Part shown: in pieces, positions 50,948 through 60,388 of the stretch
Layout of the letters: each line of letters opens with the position of its first letter
How positions within the stretch are numbered: the first letter of the stretch is position 1
Assembly: GCF_016863615.1 (NCBI RefSeq)
Contig: NZ_BOPF01000039.1
Coordinates: 32,846-96,845, forward strand
Length of the DNA stretch: 64,000 nucleotides
Direction: 5' to 3'
Source: Virgisporangium aliadipatigenens
Lineage (GTDB): Bacteria; Actinomycetota; Actinomycetes; Mycobacteriales; Micromonosporaceae
Position numbers and translations under genes: made by a program
The notes under the pieces: generated by a model
What the model saw: the letters and a program-made list of their open reading frames with translations, nothing else
Told to the model about the DNA's origin: nothing
The model's database searches: none

Positions 50948-51523
50948 ATGCTCGAGCTCGCTGTCCTCGGCCTTCTGCACGAGGGGCCGATGCACGGCTA
51001 CGAGCTTCGCAAGCAGCTCGCTACCAAGCTCGGCGCCATCCGGGCGGCGATCAGCTACGGGTCGCTCTACCCCACGCTGCGCCGACTCCAGGCCGCCGGC
51101 TGGATCACGGAGGAGAGCGGCGCCAAGCCCGGCGCCGAGGCACCTCCGCTGACCAGCAAGCGGGGCCGGGTGGTGTACAAGATCACCGCCGAGGGCAAGG
51201 AACGCTTCCAGGAGCTGCTCGGCAACGCCGGACCGGAGACCTACGAGGATCCGAGCTTCGGCGTGCACTTCGCCTTCTTCTCCCGGACCGACCAGGCGAC
51301 GCGGCTACGCATCCTCGAGGGGCGGCGGCGCAGGGTCGAGGAACGCCGGGAGGGGCTCCGCGACGCGCTCGGCCGGGCGGCGGAGCGGCTGGACGCGTAC
51401 ACCCTCGAGCTTCAACGACACGGCCTCGACGCCTGCGAGCGCGAGGTGCGGTGGCTGGAGGAGCTGATCGCGCACGAGAGGTCCGGGAAGCCGCCGGACG
51501 TCACACCCCCCACGAGCCGATGA
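50948..51523 (+). CDS. PadR-family transcriptional regulator
   Basis: 191 residues; ATG chosen for GGGAGG eight bases upstream. The N-terminal winged helix ([38 protein letters not shown]) is typical, and the C-terminal half is a coiled-coil dimerisation helix ([19 protein letters not shown]). It precedes the inositol-phosphate synthase gene by 71 bases and is expected to control it through the palindrome at 50888. Confidence 0.92.
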   Translation: MLELAVLGLLHEGPMHGYELRKQLATKLGAIRAAISYGSLYPTLRRLQAAGWITEESGAKPGAEAPPLTSKRGRVVYKITAEGKERFQELLGNAGPETYEDPSFGVHFAFFSRTDQATRLRILEGRRRRVEERREGLRDALGRAAERLDAYTLELQRHGLDACEREVRWLEELIAHERSGKPPDVTPPTSR

Positions 51524-51594
51524 CTGCTGTCCCTCGCCGACTCTCATCCGGAGCGGTCGAACTCTCTTTGAACCAGATAGAAGGAGGCATCTCG

Positions 51595-52674
51595 ATGGGC
51601 TCCGTCCGCGTTGCCATCGTCGGTGTCGGGAACTGCGCGTCGTCCCTGGTCCAGGGCGTCGAGTACTACCGCGACGCCAACCCGGCCGATCGGGTACCCG
51701 GCCTGATGCACGTCAAGTTCGGCGACTACCACGTCGCGGACGTCGAGTTCGTCGCCGCGTTCGACGTGGATGCCAAGAAGGTCGGGCGCGATCTGGCCGA
51801 GGCCATCGTGGCCAGCGAGAACAACACGATCAAGATCAGCGACGTCCCGCCGACCGGCGTGACCGTGCAGCGCGGGCCGACGTTCGACGGCCTGGGGCAG
51901 TACTACCGCGAGATCGTGGAAGAGTCGGACGAGCCGGCCGTCGACGTGGCCGCCGCGCTGCGCGAGGCCCGCGCCGACGTCGTCGTCTGCTACCTGCCGG
52001 TGGGCTCCGAGGAGGCCGCCAAGCACTACGCGCAGGCCGCCATCGACGCCAACGTCGCGTTCGTCAACGCGCTGCCGGTCTTCATCGCCTCCGACCCGGT
52101 GTGGGCGCAGAAGTTCACCGACGCCGGTGTGCCGATCGTCGGCGACGACATCAAGAGCCAGGTCGGTGCCACGATCGTGCACCGGGCGCTGGCGAAGCTG
52201 TTCGAGGACCGCGGGGTCGAGCTGCTGCGCACTTACCAGCTCAACTTCGGCGGCAACATGGACTTCATGAACATGCTGGAGCGCACCCGCCTGGTCTCGA
52301 AGAAGATCTCGAAGACCCAGTCGGTCACGTCGCAGATCCCGCACGAGATGACCAAGGGCGACGTGCACATCGGCCCGTCGGACCACGTGCCGTGGCTCGA
52401 CGACCGCAAGTGGGCGTACATCCGCCTGGAGGGCAAGGCGTTCGGCGACGTTCCGCTCAACGCGGAGCTGAAGCTCGAGGTCTGGGACTCGCCCAACTCG
52501 GCCGGCGTGATCATCGACGCCTGCCGCGCCGCGAAGATCGCCAAGGACCGCGGCATCGGCGGCCCGATCCTCTCGGCGTCGTCGTACTTCATGAAGTCCC
52601 CGCCGGTGCAGTACTCCGACCACGACGCGCACGAGTCGGTGGAGAACTTCATCGCGGGCAGCATCGAGCGCTAG
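51595..52674 (+). CDS. ino1: Inositol-3-phosphate synthase
   Basis: 359 residues; ribosome site AAGGAGG seven bases upstream. NAD-binding start [20 protein letters not shown], then [49 protein letters not shown] and the catalytic-region segment SKTQSVTS. Converts glucose 6-phosphate to inositol 1-phosphate, needed for mycothiol and phosphatidylinositol in actinobacteria. Cotranscribed with padR. Confidence 0.97.
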   Translation: MGSVRVAIVGVGNCASSLVQGVEYYRDANPADRVPGLMHVKFGDYHVADVEFVAAFDVDAKKVGRDLAEAIVASENNTIKISDVPPTGVTVQRGPTFDGLGQYYREIVEESDEPAVDVAAALREARADVVVCYLPVGSEEAAKHYAQAAIDANVAFVNALPVFIASDPVWAQKFTDAGVPIVGDDIKSQVGATIVHRALAKLFEDRGVELLRTYQLNFGGNMDFMNMLERTRLVSKKISKTQSVTSQIPHEMTKGDVHIGPSDHVPWLDDRKWAYIRLEGKAFGDVPLNAELKLEVWDSPNSAGVIIDACRAAKIAKDRGIGGPILSASSYFMKSPPVQYSDHDAHESVENFIAGSIER

Positions 52675-52691
52675 ATCTCCTCGCGCGAGGG

Positions 52692-52724
52692 AGGCCGGGT
52701 CCGTCGGGACCCGGCCTTCTTTTG
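52692..52724 (+). terminator. Rho-independent terminator of the padR-ino1 operon
   Basis: GGCCGGGTCC-GTCG-GGACCCGGCC followed by TTCTTTT, 18 bases after the ino1 stop. Confidence 0.9.
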
Positions 52725-53039
52725 GGTGGAACGGGCAAGGCGGCGCAGCCGCAAACGGACACACGGACCTGCCGGGCCGAGGACGGCGTATATGTAGGAG
52801 AGCGCGGCGGCGACGGCTCGCACCCACGCGGGCCCGCACGCCGTATCGGACTGGGGAAGCCTGTGGCGCGAGCCGGACGGACGAGTCGTGGTGAAACGCG
52901 GGACCGGCGTGCCGACCGGCCCGTGCACCGAGCCGTTCGGCGGGTACCGGGTCGGGGTAAGCCGTCTGCTGTGCGTGGAGGAACGGCGGCTCACCCTCAG
53001 GAACTTCGGCGACGCGCGGAGCACGGTGCTCGGCCGCGC
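52725..53039. other. Intergenic region without a supported gene
   Basis: Between the ino1 terminator and the ogt stop. An open frame runs on the plus strand from 52798 to 53154 with a possible GTG at 52888, but it lacks a ribosome site, overlaps ogt antisense and resembles no family I know. No regulatory structure was found. Confidence 0.5.
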
Positions 53040-53528
53040 TCAGCCGAACGCCCGCTCGATCCCGACCCGCGCCTCCAGTTCCAGCAGGAACACCTTGCGC
53101 GGCAGGCCGCCGCCGAAGCCGACCAGTTTTCCGCCGGCGCCCACCACCCGGTGACACGGCACGATGATCGGCAACGGGTTGTGGTTGCACGCGGTGCCGA
53201 CCGCACGCGCCGCCCCGGGGTCACCCAACGCGTGGGCGATGTCGCCGTAGGTGCGCATGCCCGCGTAGTCGATCGTCGCGATCTGCTCCCAGACCGCCCG
53301 TTCGAACACGCTGCCGACGCGCACGGAGGTCGGCAGGTCGAACTCAGTCCGTTCCCCGGAGAAGTATTGGCTTATCTGCTCGAGCGCGGCGCGGAGCAAC
53401 GGCGCGTCGGAGAACGACCGCGACGGCGGCGGCGGACCGAACCGGACGGAGCACACGCCGGTCTCGTCGACCGCGACGCCGATGTCACCGATCGGGGTAT
53501 CGACGCAATTCCACTCCAGCACCGCCAC
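53040..53528 (-). CDS. ogt: Methylated-DNA-[protein]-cysteine S-methyltransferase
   Basis: 162 residues. The active-site motif IIVPCHRVVG places the acceptor cysteine at 125; SVFERAVWEQIATIDYAGMRTYGDIA is the DNA-binding helix-turn-helix region. Repairs O6-alkylguanine by irreversible transfer to its own cysteine. Confidence 0.95.
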   Translation of the reverse strand: MAVLEWNCVDTPIGDIGVAVDETGVCSVRFGPPPPSRSFSDAPLLRAALEQISQYFSGERTEFDLPTSVRVGSVFERAVWEQIATIDYAGMRTYGDIAHALGDPGAARAVGTACNHNPLPIIVPCHRVVGAGGKLVGFGGGLPRKVFLLELEARVGIERAFG

Positions 53529-53652
53529 CCGTCCATCCTGCCTCGGCCGAAGCCCTCAGAACGCCCCGGCGACGACCGAACGGGACGGACATGACGGCGT
53601 GCGGAGAACCGGTGCGTCCGGACCGACGAGCACCCGCGCGCCATTCCGTGAC

Positions 53653-53658
53653 TACCCT
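53653..53658 (+). promoter_or_regulatory. -10-like TACCCT of the MFS gene
   Basis: TACCCT ends seven bases before the GTG at 53666; no separate ribosome site fits that start. Confidence 0.35.
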
Positions 53659-53665
53659 CAGAGGG

Positions 53666-55069
53666 GTGCCCTCCCCGAGCCACGGCTTGAAACCCGGCGT
53701 CGACGACCGCTCCCACAACGTGGTCGCGGTGCTCCGGCAACGGGGCTTCCGGCGCCTGCTCGGGGTGCGCCTCACCAGCCACGTCGCCGACGGGTGGTTC
53801 CAGGCGGGGCTGGCCGGCAGCGTCCTGTTCAACCCCGAGAAGGGGGCCAGCAGCGCACTGGCCATCGCGCTCGGCTTCGCCGTCCTGCTCGTGCCGTATT
53901 CGCTGGTCGGCCCCTATGTCGGGGTGTTCCTCGACCGGTGGAGCCGGCGGCAGATCCTGTACGTGGCCAACCTGCTGCGCGCCGCGCTCGCGCTGCCCGC
54001 CGCCGCGCTGATCTTCTCCGGCACCGAGGGGCTGCCGTTCCTGGTGCTGGCGTTCCTGATCATCGGGATCAACCGGTTCTTCATCGCCGGCATCTCCGCC
54101 GCCATCCCGCACGTGGTCGACGACCGGCGCCTCGTGACGGCCAACGCGTTCGCCAGCACGCTCGGGTCGATCTGCTTCTCGGTCGGCCTCGGCAGCGCCG
54201 TCGCCGGACTCAACCGGCTCTTCGAGGCGAGCTTCCACGGCTACGGGCTCATCGCCTCGCTGGCCGCCGTCGGATACACCGCCTCGGCCCTGATGGCGCG
54301 CTACTTCTTCACCCGCGACGCGCTCGGCCCCGACGACACCCCCGAACTCGACTGGCGCACCGCCCTCGCCGACTCCGGGCGGGGCATGGTCGCCGGCGTG
54401 CGGCACCTCACCGCGCAGCGCGGTGCGGCGTTCGCGCTGGCGGCGCAGTCGGGGCAGCGGGTGCTCTTCGGCGTGCTGACCATGACGATGCTGCTGCTGT
54501 TCCGGGGGCCGTTCGCCGGCGGGGACGACGTCACCGGCTCCATCCCGGGGCTCGCGGCGGTCGGCGCCGCCATCGGGCTGGGCGTCTTCGCCGCCTCGCT
54601 GCTGACCCCGCCGGTCGCGCGCCGCATCGGCGGCTGGCGCTGGCTCACCCTGGTGCTCGCGCTCGAGGGGCTGGCCGTCGGGGTGCTCGGGCCGTCGTTC
54701 GACCTGGCGTTGCTGGGCGTGGCGGTGTTCATGGTGGGGCTGGCCGGGCAGGGCGTGAAGATCGTCGTCGACACCGACCTGCAGCACGAGTGCGCCGACG
54801 ACTTCCGGGGCCGGGTGTTCAGCCTCAGCGACACGGCGTTCAACGTGTCGTACGTGTTCGGGCTGCTGCTGGCCGCGCTGGTGCTGCCGCCGGACGGGGA
54901 GTCGGTCGGGGTGCTGCTGACGGTGGCGTTCGGGTTCGTCGCCGTGGCGATCTGGTACGCCGCGACCGGCGGCCGGTGGGCCCAGCGGGTCGGCGACGAC
55001 ATCCGGCTGCCCGAGGACGAGGCCGCCGACCGGGTCCGCCGTGAACTCGCCCGGTCGGGTCGGCATTAG
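53666..55069 (+). CDS. MFS-family transporter
   Basis: 467 residues from the GTG at 53666 (upstream in-frame starts GTG 53648 and ATG 53591 are possible). About ten to twelve membrane helices; the loop GVFLDRWSRRQILYVANLLR between helices 2 and 3 is the MFS signature (DRxxRR type), and DDFRGRVFSLSDTAFNVSYV corresponds to the equivalent in the second half. Similar to MFS drug/permease proteins of actinobacteria; the substrate is unknown. Confidence 0.85.
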   Translation: MPSPSHGLKPGVDDRSHNVVAVLRQRGFRRLLGVRLTSHVADGWFQAGLAGSVLFNPEKGASSALAIALGFAVLLVPYSLVGPYVGVFLDRWSRRQILYVANLLRAALALPAAALIFSGTEGLPFLVLAFLIIGINRFFIAGISAAIPHVVDDRRLVTANAFASTLGSICFSVGLGSAVAGLNRLFEASFHGYGLIASLAAVGYTASALMARYFFTRDALGPDDTPELDWRTALADSGRGMVAGVRHLTAQRGAAFALAAQSGQRVLFGVLTMTMLLLFRGPFAGGDDVTGSIPGLAAVGAAIGLGVFAASLLTPPVARRIGGWRWLTLVLALEGLAVGVLGPSFDLALLGVAVFMVGLAGQGVKIVVDTDLQHECADDFRGRVFSLSDTAFNVSYVFGLLLAALVLPPDGESVGVLLTVAFGFVAVAIWYAATGGRWAQRVGDDIRLPEDEAADRVRRELARSGRH

Positions 55070-55072
55070 TCC

Positions 55073-55921
55073 TTACTGTCGGGTCATTTCGACGCTGTAG
55101 AGGCTGCTGCTCTGGGTCAGCTTGTCGCCGGAGCACGTGTACGTGGAGGGCTGCTCGTCGATCGACAGGGCCTCCGAGGTCGTCTGCGCGCCGTTGACGT
55201 AGTACGTGACGGTGCCGTCGACCTTCAGGTCCTTCGTCGTGAACGTGTTGTTGACCGTCGCGTACGTGAACGTGTAGCTGCCGCTGACCCGCAGTTCGAC
55301 GGTCGAGCCGTTGAACGTGCCGCTGATGCGGGTGTTGGTGCCGTAGTCGACCTCGCCGGTGCCGTCGGCGCGCAGCGTCGACGTCCAGCCGCTGCCGGTC
55401 AGGTCGAACGAGCCGCTGCTGTCGACGACCTTCTGCTTGCTGGACGTGACCTTCCACGTTCCCACGAGGCATTTGTCGATCGCGGAGTTCTCCCCGCCAC
55501 CGCCGCCACCAGAGGCGCGCACGACGACCACCACGACGATCCCGACCACCAGCAGCGCGGCGACGCCGGCCAGCGCGATCAGCGGACCGGCGAACGACCG
55601 CGACCGCTGCGGCGGCGGCGCCTGGAACTGCGCGCCCTGGTACCCCGGCTGCTGCTGGGGGTAGGGCGGCTGGGCCTGATACCCCTGCGGCTGCTGCGCG
55701 TATCCGGGCTGCGGGTAGCCGGGCTGGCCCTGGTAGGGCGGCGCACTCGACGGGTCGTAGCCGCCGGGCGGCGCGCTCGCCGGGAAGTTCGACGGCGAGT
55801 AGCCCGGTCCGCTGGCCGGTGAGACGACGGAGTAGCTGTCGCCCACCTGGTGGGCACCACATCGCGCGCAGTAACCGGCGGCGCTGATGTCCGTGCCGCC
55901 GCACGCCCGACACGGGTGCAT
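55073..55921 (-). CDS. Zinc-ribbon membrane protein with lipocalin-like external domain
   Basis: 282 residues; AGGAGG four bases before the ATG. The N-terminal zinc ribbon CRACGGTDISAAGYCARC is followed by a Pro/Gln/Tyr/Gly-rich disordered region (repeated YPQPGYAQQ-like units), one membrane helix (GPLIALAGVAALLVVGIVVV) and an external strand-rich domain of ~125 residues with two cysteines (DKCLVGTWKVTSS and STYTCSGDKL). GTW at the domain start is lipocalin-like. Function unknown; the architecture is common in actinobacteria. Confidence 0.8.
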   Translation of the reverse strand: MHPCRACGGTDISAAGYCARCGAHQVGDSYSVVSPASGPGYSPSNFPASAPPGGYDPSSAPPYQGQPGYPQPGYAQQPQGYQAQPPYPQQQPGYQGAQFQAPPPQRSRSFAGPLIALAGVAALLVVGIVVVVVVRASGGGGGGENSAIDKCLVGTWKVTSSKQKVVDSSGSFDLTGSGWTSTLRADGTGEVDYGTNTRISGTFNGSTVELRVSGSYTFTYATVNNTFTTKDLKVDGTVTYYVNGAQTTSEALSIDEQPSTYTCSGDKLTQSSSLYSVEMTRQ

Positions 55922-56099
55922 GTGGCCTCCTGTGGTGATCCCCGGCTGCGCCCCCTCAGCGACCGGTTGACCTGCGACGGTAATGCACGTCGTCCATCGT
56001 GCGCACCAAACGGGGAAGCCGATAGCACCAATCCGGACAGTCCGGAACAAGTACCCTCAGTATTGAGCCAATTGCCGACAGTGATAAGGGGTGGCTACC

Positions 56100-56882
56100 G
56101 TGCGCTCCCCATCGATCGACGTCGAGAGTGCCGCCGGGCACACGCCCCGGCACCGGGCACCCGGCCGGCGGCGCTGGCCGACCGGCCGCCATCGTTCCCG
56201 GCGGTGGCCGGTCCTGCTTGCCGTGCCGCTCCTCGCCGTCGCCGCCGGCGTGGCCTTCTGGCAGATCGGGGAGACCGGCCGGAACGCCGCCGAGGAGCCA
56301 CCGCCGGCCGGGATCGCCGAGGCGCCCGCGGGTGCCGCGCCGTGCACGTACGAGCGGTCCGAGGGCGAGGGTTCCGCCGAACTCCCGCCCGCCCGACCGC
56401 AGAAGGCCGGCCTGGTGCAGGTCACCATGCACACCACGCACGGCGAGGTGAAGCTCGAACTCGACGCCGACCGGGCGCCCTGCACCGTGAACTCGTTCGT
56501 CGCGCTCGCCGCCGACCAGTACTTCGACAGCACCCCGTGCCACCGGCTCACCACGGCGGCGATCTTCGTGGTGCAGTGCGGCGACCCCACCGCCACCGGC
56601 ACGGGTGGGCCGGGTTACCGGTTCCCCGACGAGAACCTGCCGGTCGGCAACCTGCCGGCCTACCCGCGGGGCACCCTCGCCATGGCCAACGCGGGACCCG
56701 GCACCAACGGCAGCCAGTTCTTCCTCGTGTACAAGGACAGCGACATCGACCCGAACTACCCGGTCTTCGGGAAGGTCACCGCCGGCCTCGACATCCTCGA
56801 CAAGATCGCGGCCAGCGGGGCACCCAACAACGACGGCCCGCCCAACCTGGAGATCATCATCGACGCGGTCGAGGTGAGCTGA
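56100..56882 (+). CDS. Membrane-anchored cyclophilin-type peptidyl-prolyl isomerase
   Basis: 260 residues from the GTG at 56100 (AAGGGG eight bases upstream; GTG 56091 is too close to it). A basic N terminus and one membrane helix (WPVLLAVPLLAVAAGVAFW) precede the cyclophilin domain: ELDADRAPCTVNSFVALAA, FDSTPCHRLTTAAIFVVQCG (catalytic Arg in CHRL), MANAGPGTNGSQFFL and PNYPVFGKVTAGLD. Catalyses proline isomerisation of exported proteins. Confidence 0.92.
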   Translation: MRSPSIDVESAAGHTPRHRAPGRRRWPTGRHRSRRWPVLLAVPLLAVAAGVAFWQIGETGRNAAEEPPPAGIAEAPAGAAPCTYERSEGEGSAELPPARPQKAGLVQVTMHTTHGEVKLELDADRAPCTVNSFVALAADQYFDSTPCHRLTTAAIFVVQCGDPTATGTGGPGYRFPDENLPVGNLPAYPRGTLAMANAGPGTNGSQFFLVYKDSDIDPNYPVFGKVTAGLDILDKIAASGAPNNDGPPNLEIIIDAVEVS

Positions 56883-56906
56883 GCGCCGCGTCGAGGTGAG
56901 CGCCGC

Positions 56907-58340
56907 TCAGACCCCGTTGTCCTCGGCCCAGCGGCGCAGCTCCGCCTCGGCCTCCTCGTGCGTCAACGGACCGCGCTCCAGGCGCAGCTCCTTCAGGTGC
57001 CGCCAGGCCTTGCCGACCAGCGGCCCCGGCGGCAGCCCGAGCAGGCGCATGATCTCGTTGCCGTCGAGGTCCGGGCGCACCCGCGCCAGGTCCTCCTCGG
57101 CCTCGATCCGCGCGATCCGCTCCTCCAGCGCGTCGTAGTCGGCCGCGAGGTTAGCCGCCTTGCGCCGGTTGCGGGTGGTCACGTCGGAACGCGTCAACTT
57201 GTGCAACCGGGACAGCAGCGGCCCCGCGTCGGTGACGTACCGGCGCACCGCCGAGTCCGTCCACTCGCCCCGGCCGTAGCCGTAGAAGCGCAGGTGCAGC
57301 GCCACCAGCCCGGTCACGTCGGAGATGACGTCCTTCGGGAACTTCATCGCCTGCATGCGCTGCTTGGTCATCCGCGCACCGACCACCTCGTGGTGGTGGA
57401 AGCTCACCCGCCCGTCCGGTCCGACCGCCTTCGTCGCCGGCTTGCCGATGTCGTGCATCAACGACGCGAAGCGCAGCGTGAAGTCGGGGCCGTCGGTCTC
57501 CAGCCCGATCGCGTTGCGCACCACGGTCAGCGTGTGCTCGTACACGTCCTTGTGCTGGGCGTGCTCGTCGATCTCCAGCTTGAGCCCGCTCAGCTCCGGC
57601 AGGAACTGGTCGGCCAGCCCCGTCTCGACCAGCAGCCGCAGCCCGAACACCGGATCCGCGCCGCACATCAGCTTCACGAACTCGTCCCGGATCCGCTCGG
57701 CGGTGATCCGGGACAGGTCGGCGGCCATGTCGACCATCGCGGCGCGCACCTCCGGCGCCACGGCGAAGCGCAGCTGCGCCGCGAAGCGCGCGGCCCGCAA
57801 CATCCGCAGCGGATCGTCCGCGAACGACTCCTGCGGCGTGCCCGGCGTACGCAGCTCCCGGCGGGCCAGGTCGTCGAGCCCGCCGTACAGGTCGGTGAAC
57901 GTGTGGCCCGGCACCGAGACCGCCATCGCGTTGATGGTGAAGTCGCGCCGGCGCAGGTCCTCGTCGAGCGAGGTCCCGTAGCGGACGATCGGGTTACGGC
58001 TCACCCGGTCGTAGGCCTCGGCCCGGTAGGTCGTGACCTCCAGCCGCAGGCCGTTGCGCTGCAGCCCGATCGTCCCGAACTCCTGACCCGTCGTCCAGAT
58101 GGCGTCGGCCCAGCCCTTGACCAGCGCCAACGTCTGCTCGGGCCGCGCGTCGGTGCAGAAGTCCAGGTCGTCGCCGAGCCGGCCGAGGAGCGCGTCACGC
58201 ACGGAACCGCCGACGAGGTGCAACTCGTGCCCGGCCGCGGCGAAGCGGCGGCCCAGCTCGTCGGCAACGGGGGAGACCCGCATCAGTTCGGCCACCGCCC
58301 GGCGCTGCGCCGTGTTCAGGGAGGTCTTGGTCTCGGACAT
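56907..58340 (-). CDS. CCA tRNA nucleotidyltransferase
   Basis: 477 residues. The class II nucleotidyltransferase motif is LVGGSVRDALLGRLGDDLDF with catalytic DxD; RRDFTINAMA, DDPLRMLRAARFAAQL and ITAERIRDE follow, then an HD domain (MHDIGKP) with HHHEVVGA. Adds CCA to tRNA 3' ends; the HD domain may add phosphatase activity. Divergent from murJ, as in related genomes (pcnA position). Confidence 0.95.
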   Translation of the reverse strand: MSETKTSLNTAQRRAVAELMRVSPVADELGRRFAAAGHELHLVGGSVRDALLGRLGDDLDFCTDARPEQTLALVKGWADAIWTTGQEFGTIGLQRNGLRLEVTTYRAEAYDRVSRNPIVRYGTSLDEDLRRRDFTINAMAVSVPGHTFTDLYGGLDDLARRELRTPGTPQESFADDPLRMLRAARFAAQLRFAVAPEVRAAMVDMAADLSRITAERIRDEFVKLMCGADPVFGLRLLVETGLADQFLPELSGLKLEIDEHAQHKDVYEHTLTVVRNAIGLETDGPDFTLRFASLMHDIGKPATKAVGPDGRVSFHHHEVVGARMTKQRMQAMKFPKDVISDVTGLVALHLRFYGYGRGEWTDSAVRRYVTDAGPLLSRLHKLTRSDVTTRNRRKAANLAADYDALEERIARIEAEEDLARVRPDLDGNEIMRLLGLPPGPLVGKAWRHLKELRLERGPLTHEEAEAELRRWAEDNGV

Positions 58341-58428
58341 CGGTGCGAAAGCCTATCTACACCTGCCGGTCGCCCGCGCCCGGGTTTCGGACCGGTCACG
58401 CGAACAGTGGCAATGGGCAATGGACAGA

Positions 58429-58434
58429 TACAGT
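58429..58434 (+). promoter_or_regulatory. -10-like TACAGT of murJ
   Basis: TACAGT ends eight bases before the GTG at 58443. Confidence 0.35.
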
Positions 58435-58442
58435 CCTCATTC

Positions 58443-60233
58443 GTGACCGATCCCCGCGACGGCGACACCGTTCCGATCCAGGCGCCGGCCCTGCCCCAGG
58501 CGATGGCGGAGTCGGTGGACAACGCCACGACGCTGGTGTTCACGCCGGTCACGCCGCCGCCGTCCAACGATGTCACACAGGAGATCCCGGTCGCGACGGC
58601 CGGGGCGGCGCAGCCCGAGGAGCCGCAGCCCTCGGTCGCCCGCAACAGCGCGGTGATGGCGGTCGGCAGCCTGGTCAGCCGGGCCAGCGGATTCCTGCGA
58701 ACGGCGGCCATCGCGGCGGCGATCGGCGGTGCGGCGGTCGCCGACGACTACGCCCTCGCCGTGGCGCTGCCCAACATGGTCTTCGAACTCCTCGTCGGCG
58801 GCGTGCTCTCCAGCGTCATCGTGCCGGTGCTCGTGCGCACCCGGAAACAGGACGCCGACCGGGGCCAGGCGTACGCCCAGCGGCTGCTGTCGCTCGCGGT
58901 GATCGCGCTCGGGATCGCCACCGCGCTGGCCGTGGCGGCGGCGCCGGTCTTCACCTGGATCCTCACCAACCGCAACACGCCAAAGCCGGAGACCGAACTG
59001 GTCACGCACCTGGCGTACCTGATCCTGCCGGCGATCTTCTTCTACGGGATGGCCGCCCTGTTCGCGGCGATCCTCAACACGCGCGGCAGCTTCGCCGCAC
59101 CGATGTGGACCCCGATCCTCAACAACATCGTCGTGATCCTCACGGCGGTGGTGTTCATCGTCGTGGACAGCACCAAGCCGACGCCGGAGTCGATCAGCAC
59201 CACCCAGATCATGGTCCTCGGGCTGGGCACGATGCTCGGCATCCTGGTGCAGGCCGCGGGCCTCTACCCGGCCCTGCGCAAGGTCGGGTTCCGGTGGAAG
59301 TGGCGGTTCGACTTCCGGAAGCTGGGGCTGGGGGAGCTGGGCCGGCTGGGCGCCTGGATGCTGCTGTTCGTCGTGGTCAACCAGGTCGGGCTGTTCATCG
59401 TTCTCAAGATCGCAAAGCGCGCCGGAACGGACGACCCGAACGCGGCCAGCGTCGCGATCTTCCAGAACGCGTTCCTGATCTTCATGATGGCGCACGGAAT
59501 CGTGGCCGTATCGGTGCTCACCGCACTGCTGCCGCGCCTCTCGTCGGCCGCCGCGGACGGCCGGCACGGCGACCTCATCTCCCAGATGGCCGGCGGCATC
59601 CGCCTGGTGGCCGTGGTGCTCGTCCCGATCACGGCGGCGTACCTCGTGCTCGGGCAGCCGCTGGCCGTGACGCTCTTCCAGTGGGGCAACTACGAATCGG
59701 ACGAGGCGATCGCCACCGGCACGGTGATCGCCGTCGCAGGCCTCAGCCTCATCCCGTACGCGATCATGCAGATGCAGCAGTTCGCGTTCTACGCGCTGCG
59801 CGACACCCGTTCGCCGTCGCTGATCAACATCCCGGTGGTGGTGCTGCGGATCGCCTTCGACGTGGCGTTCTACGTGCTGTTCCCGGCCACTGCCGTGGCG
59901 GCCGGGCTGATGGGCGGCAGCGCGCTCTCGTTCGTCGCCGGGGCGCTGCTCAGCTTCGCGCTGCTGCGCCGGCGGTTCGGGACGCTGGGCATGCGCCGGG
60001 TCGTGACGAGCCTGCTCACGCTCTCCGCGGCCGCTGCCGTGGCCGCCGTCCCGACCTGGCTCCTGAGGTACCTCCTTGAACATCAGTTCGGTGACGGAAA
60101 ACTCTCGAGTGCGACCCAACTCGTGCTCTGCGGCGTAGTACTCATCGGGGGCTACATCGGCGCAACCTTCGTCCTTCGTGTGCCGGAGGTCAGGGATCTG
60201 AGCCGGATGGTGCGTAGCCGCCTCGGGCGATAG
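58443..60233 (+). CDS. murJ: Lipid II flippase MurJ (MviN)
   Basis: 596 residues from GTG (ATG 58413 is the upstream option). A ~65-residue cytosolic N terminus is followed by 14 predicted helices; VARNSAVMAVGSLVSRASGF is the MurJ/MVF family start, with FELLVGGVLSSVIVPVLVR and QMQQFAFYALRDTRSPSL. Flips lipid II across the membrane. Unlike mycobacterial MviN, it has no fused kinase domain; a separate pseudokinase gene follows. Confidence 0.94.
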   Translation: MTDPRDGDTVPIQAPALPQAMAESVDNATTLVFTPVTPPPSNDVTQEIPVATAGAAQPEEPQPSVARNSAVMAVGSLVSRASGFLRTAAIAAAIGGAAVADDYALAVALPNMVFELLVGGVLSSVIVPVLVRTRKQDADRGQAYAQRLLSLAVIALGIATALAVAAAPVFTWILTNRNTPKPETELVTHLAYLILPAIFFYGMAALFAAILNTRGSFAAPMWTPILNNIVVILTAVVFIVVDSTKPTPESISTTQIMVLGLGTMLGILVQAAGLYPALRKVGFRWKWRFDFRKLGLGELGRLGAWMLLFVVVNQVGLFIVLKIAKRAGTDDPNAASVAIFQNAFLIFMMAHGIVAVSVLTALLPRLSSAAADGRHGDLISQMAGGIRLVAVVLVPITAAYLVLGQPLAVTLFQWGNYESDEAIATGTVIAVAGLSLIPYAIMQMQQFAFYALRDTRSPSLINIPVVVLRIAFDVAFYVLFPATAVAAGLMGGSALSFVAGALLSFALLRRRFGTLGMRRVVTSLLTLSAAAAVAAVPTWLLRYLLEHQFGDGKLSSATQLVLCGVVLIGGYIGATFVLRVPEVRDLSRMVRSRLGR

Positions 60234-60388
60234 GTCGGATCAACGCGCGCCGGGTGCAAAGGACGCGATGCAATGTCCACGGGGTAGCCGGGGCCAGGTA
60301 GGGTCGCTCCAGACTGTCGGCACAGGCACCTAGGCTTACGGGGGCACGCAGGCATGCACGGGCTCGGGTCCGGCCGGAGGGAGGACGG

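Noticed and set aside
52798..53154. Plus-strand open frame between ino1 and ogt
   Set aside because: Only a late GTG start, no ribosome site, antisense overlap with ogt and no recognisable family.
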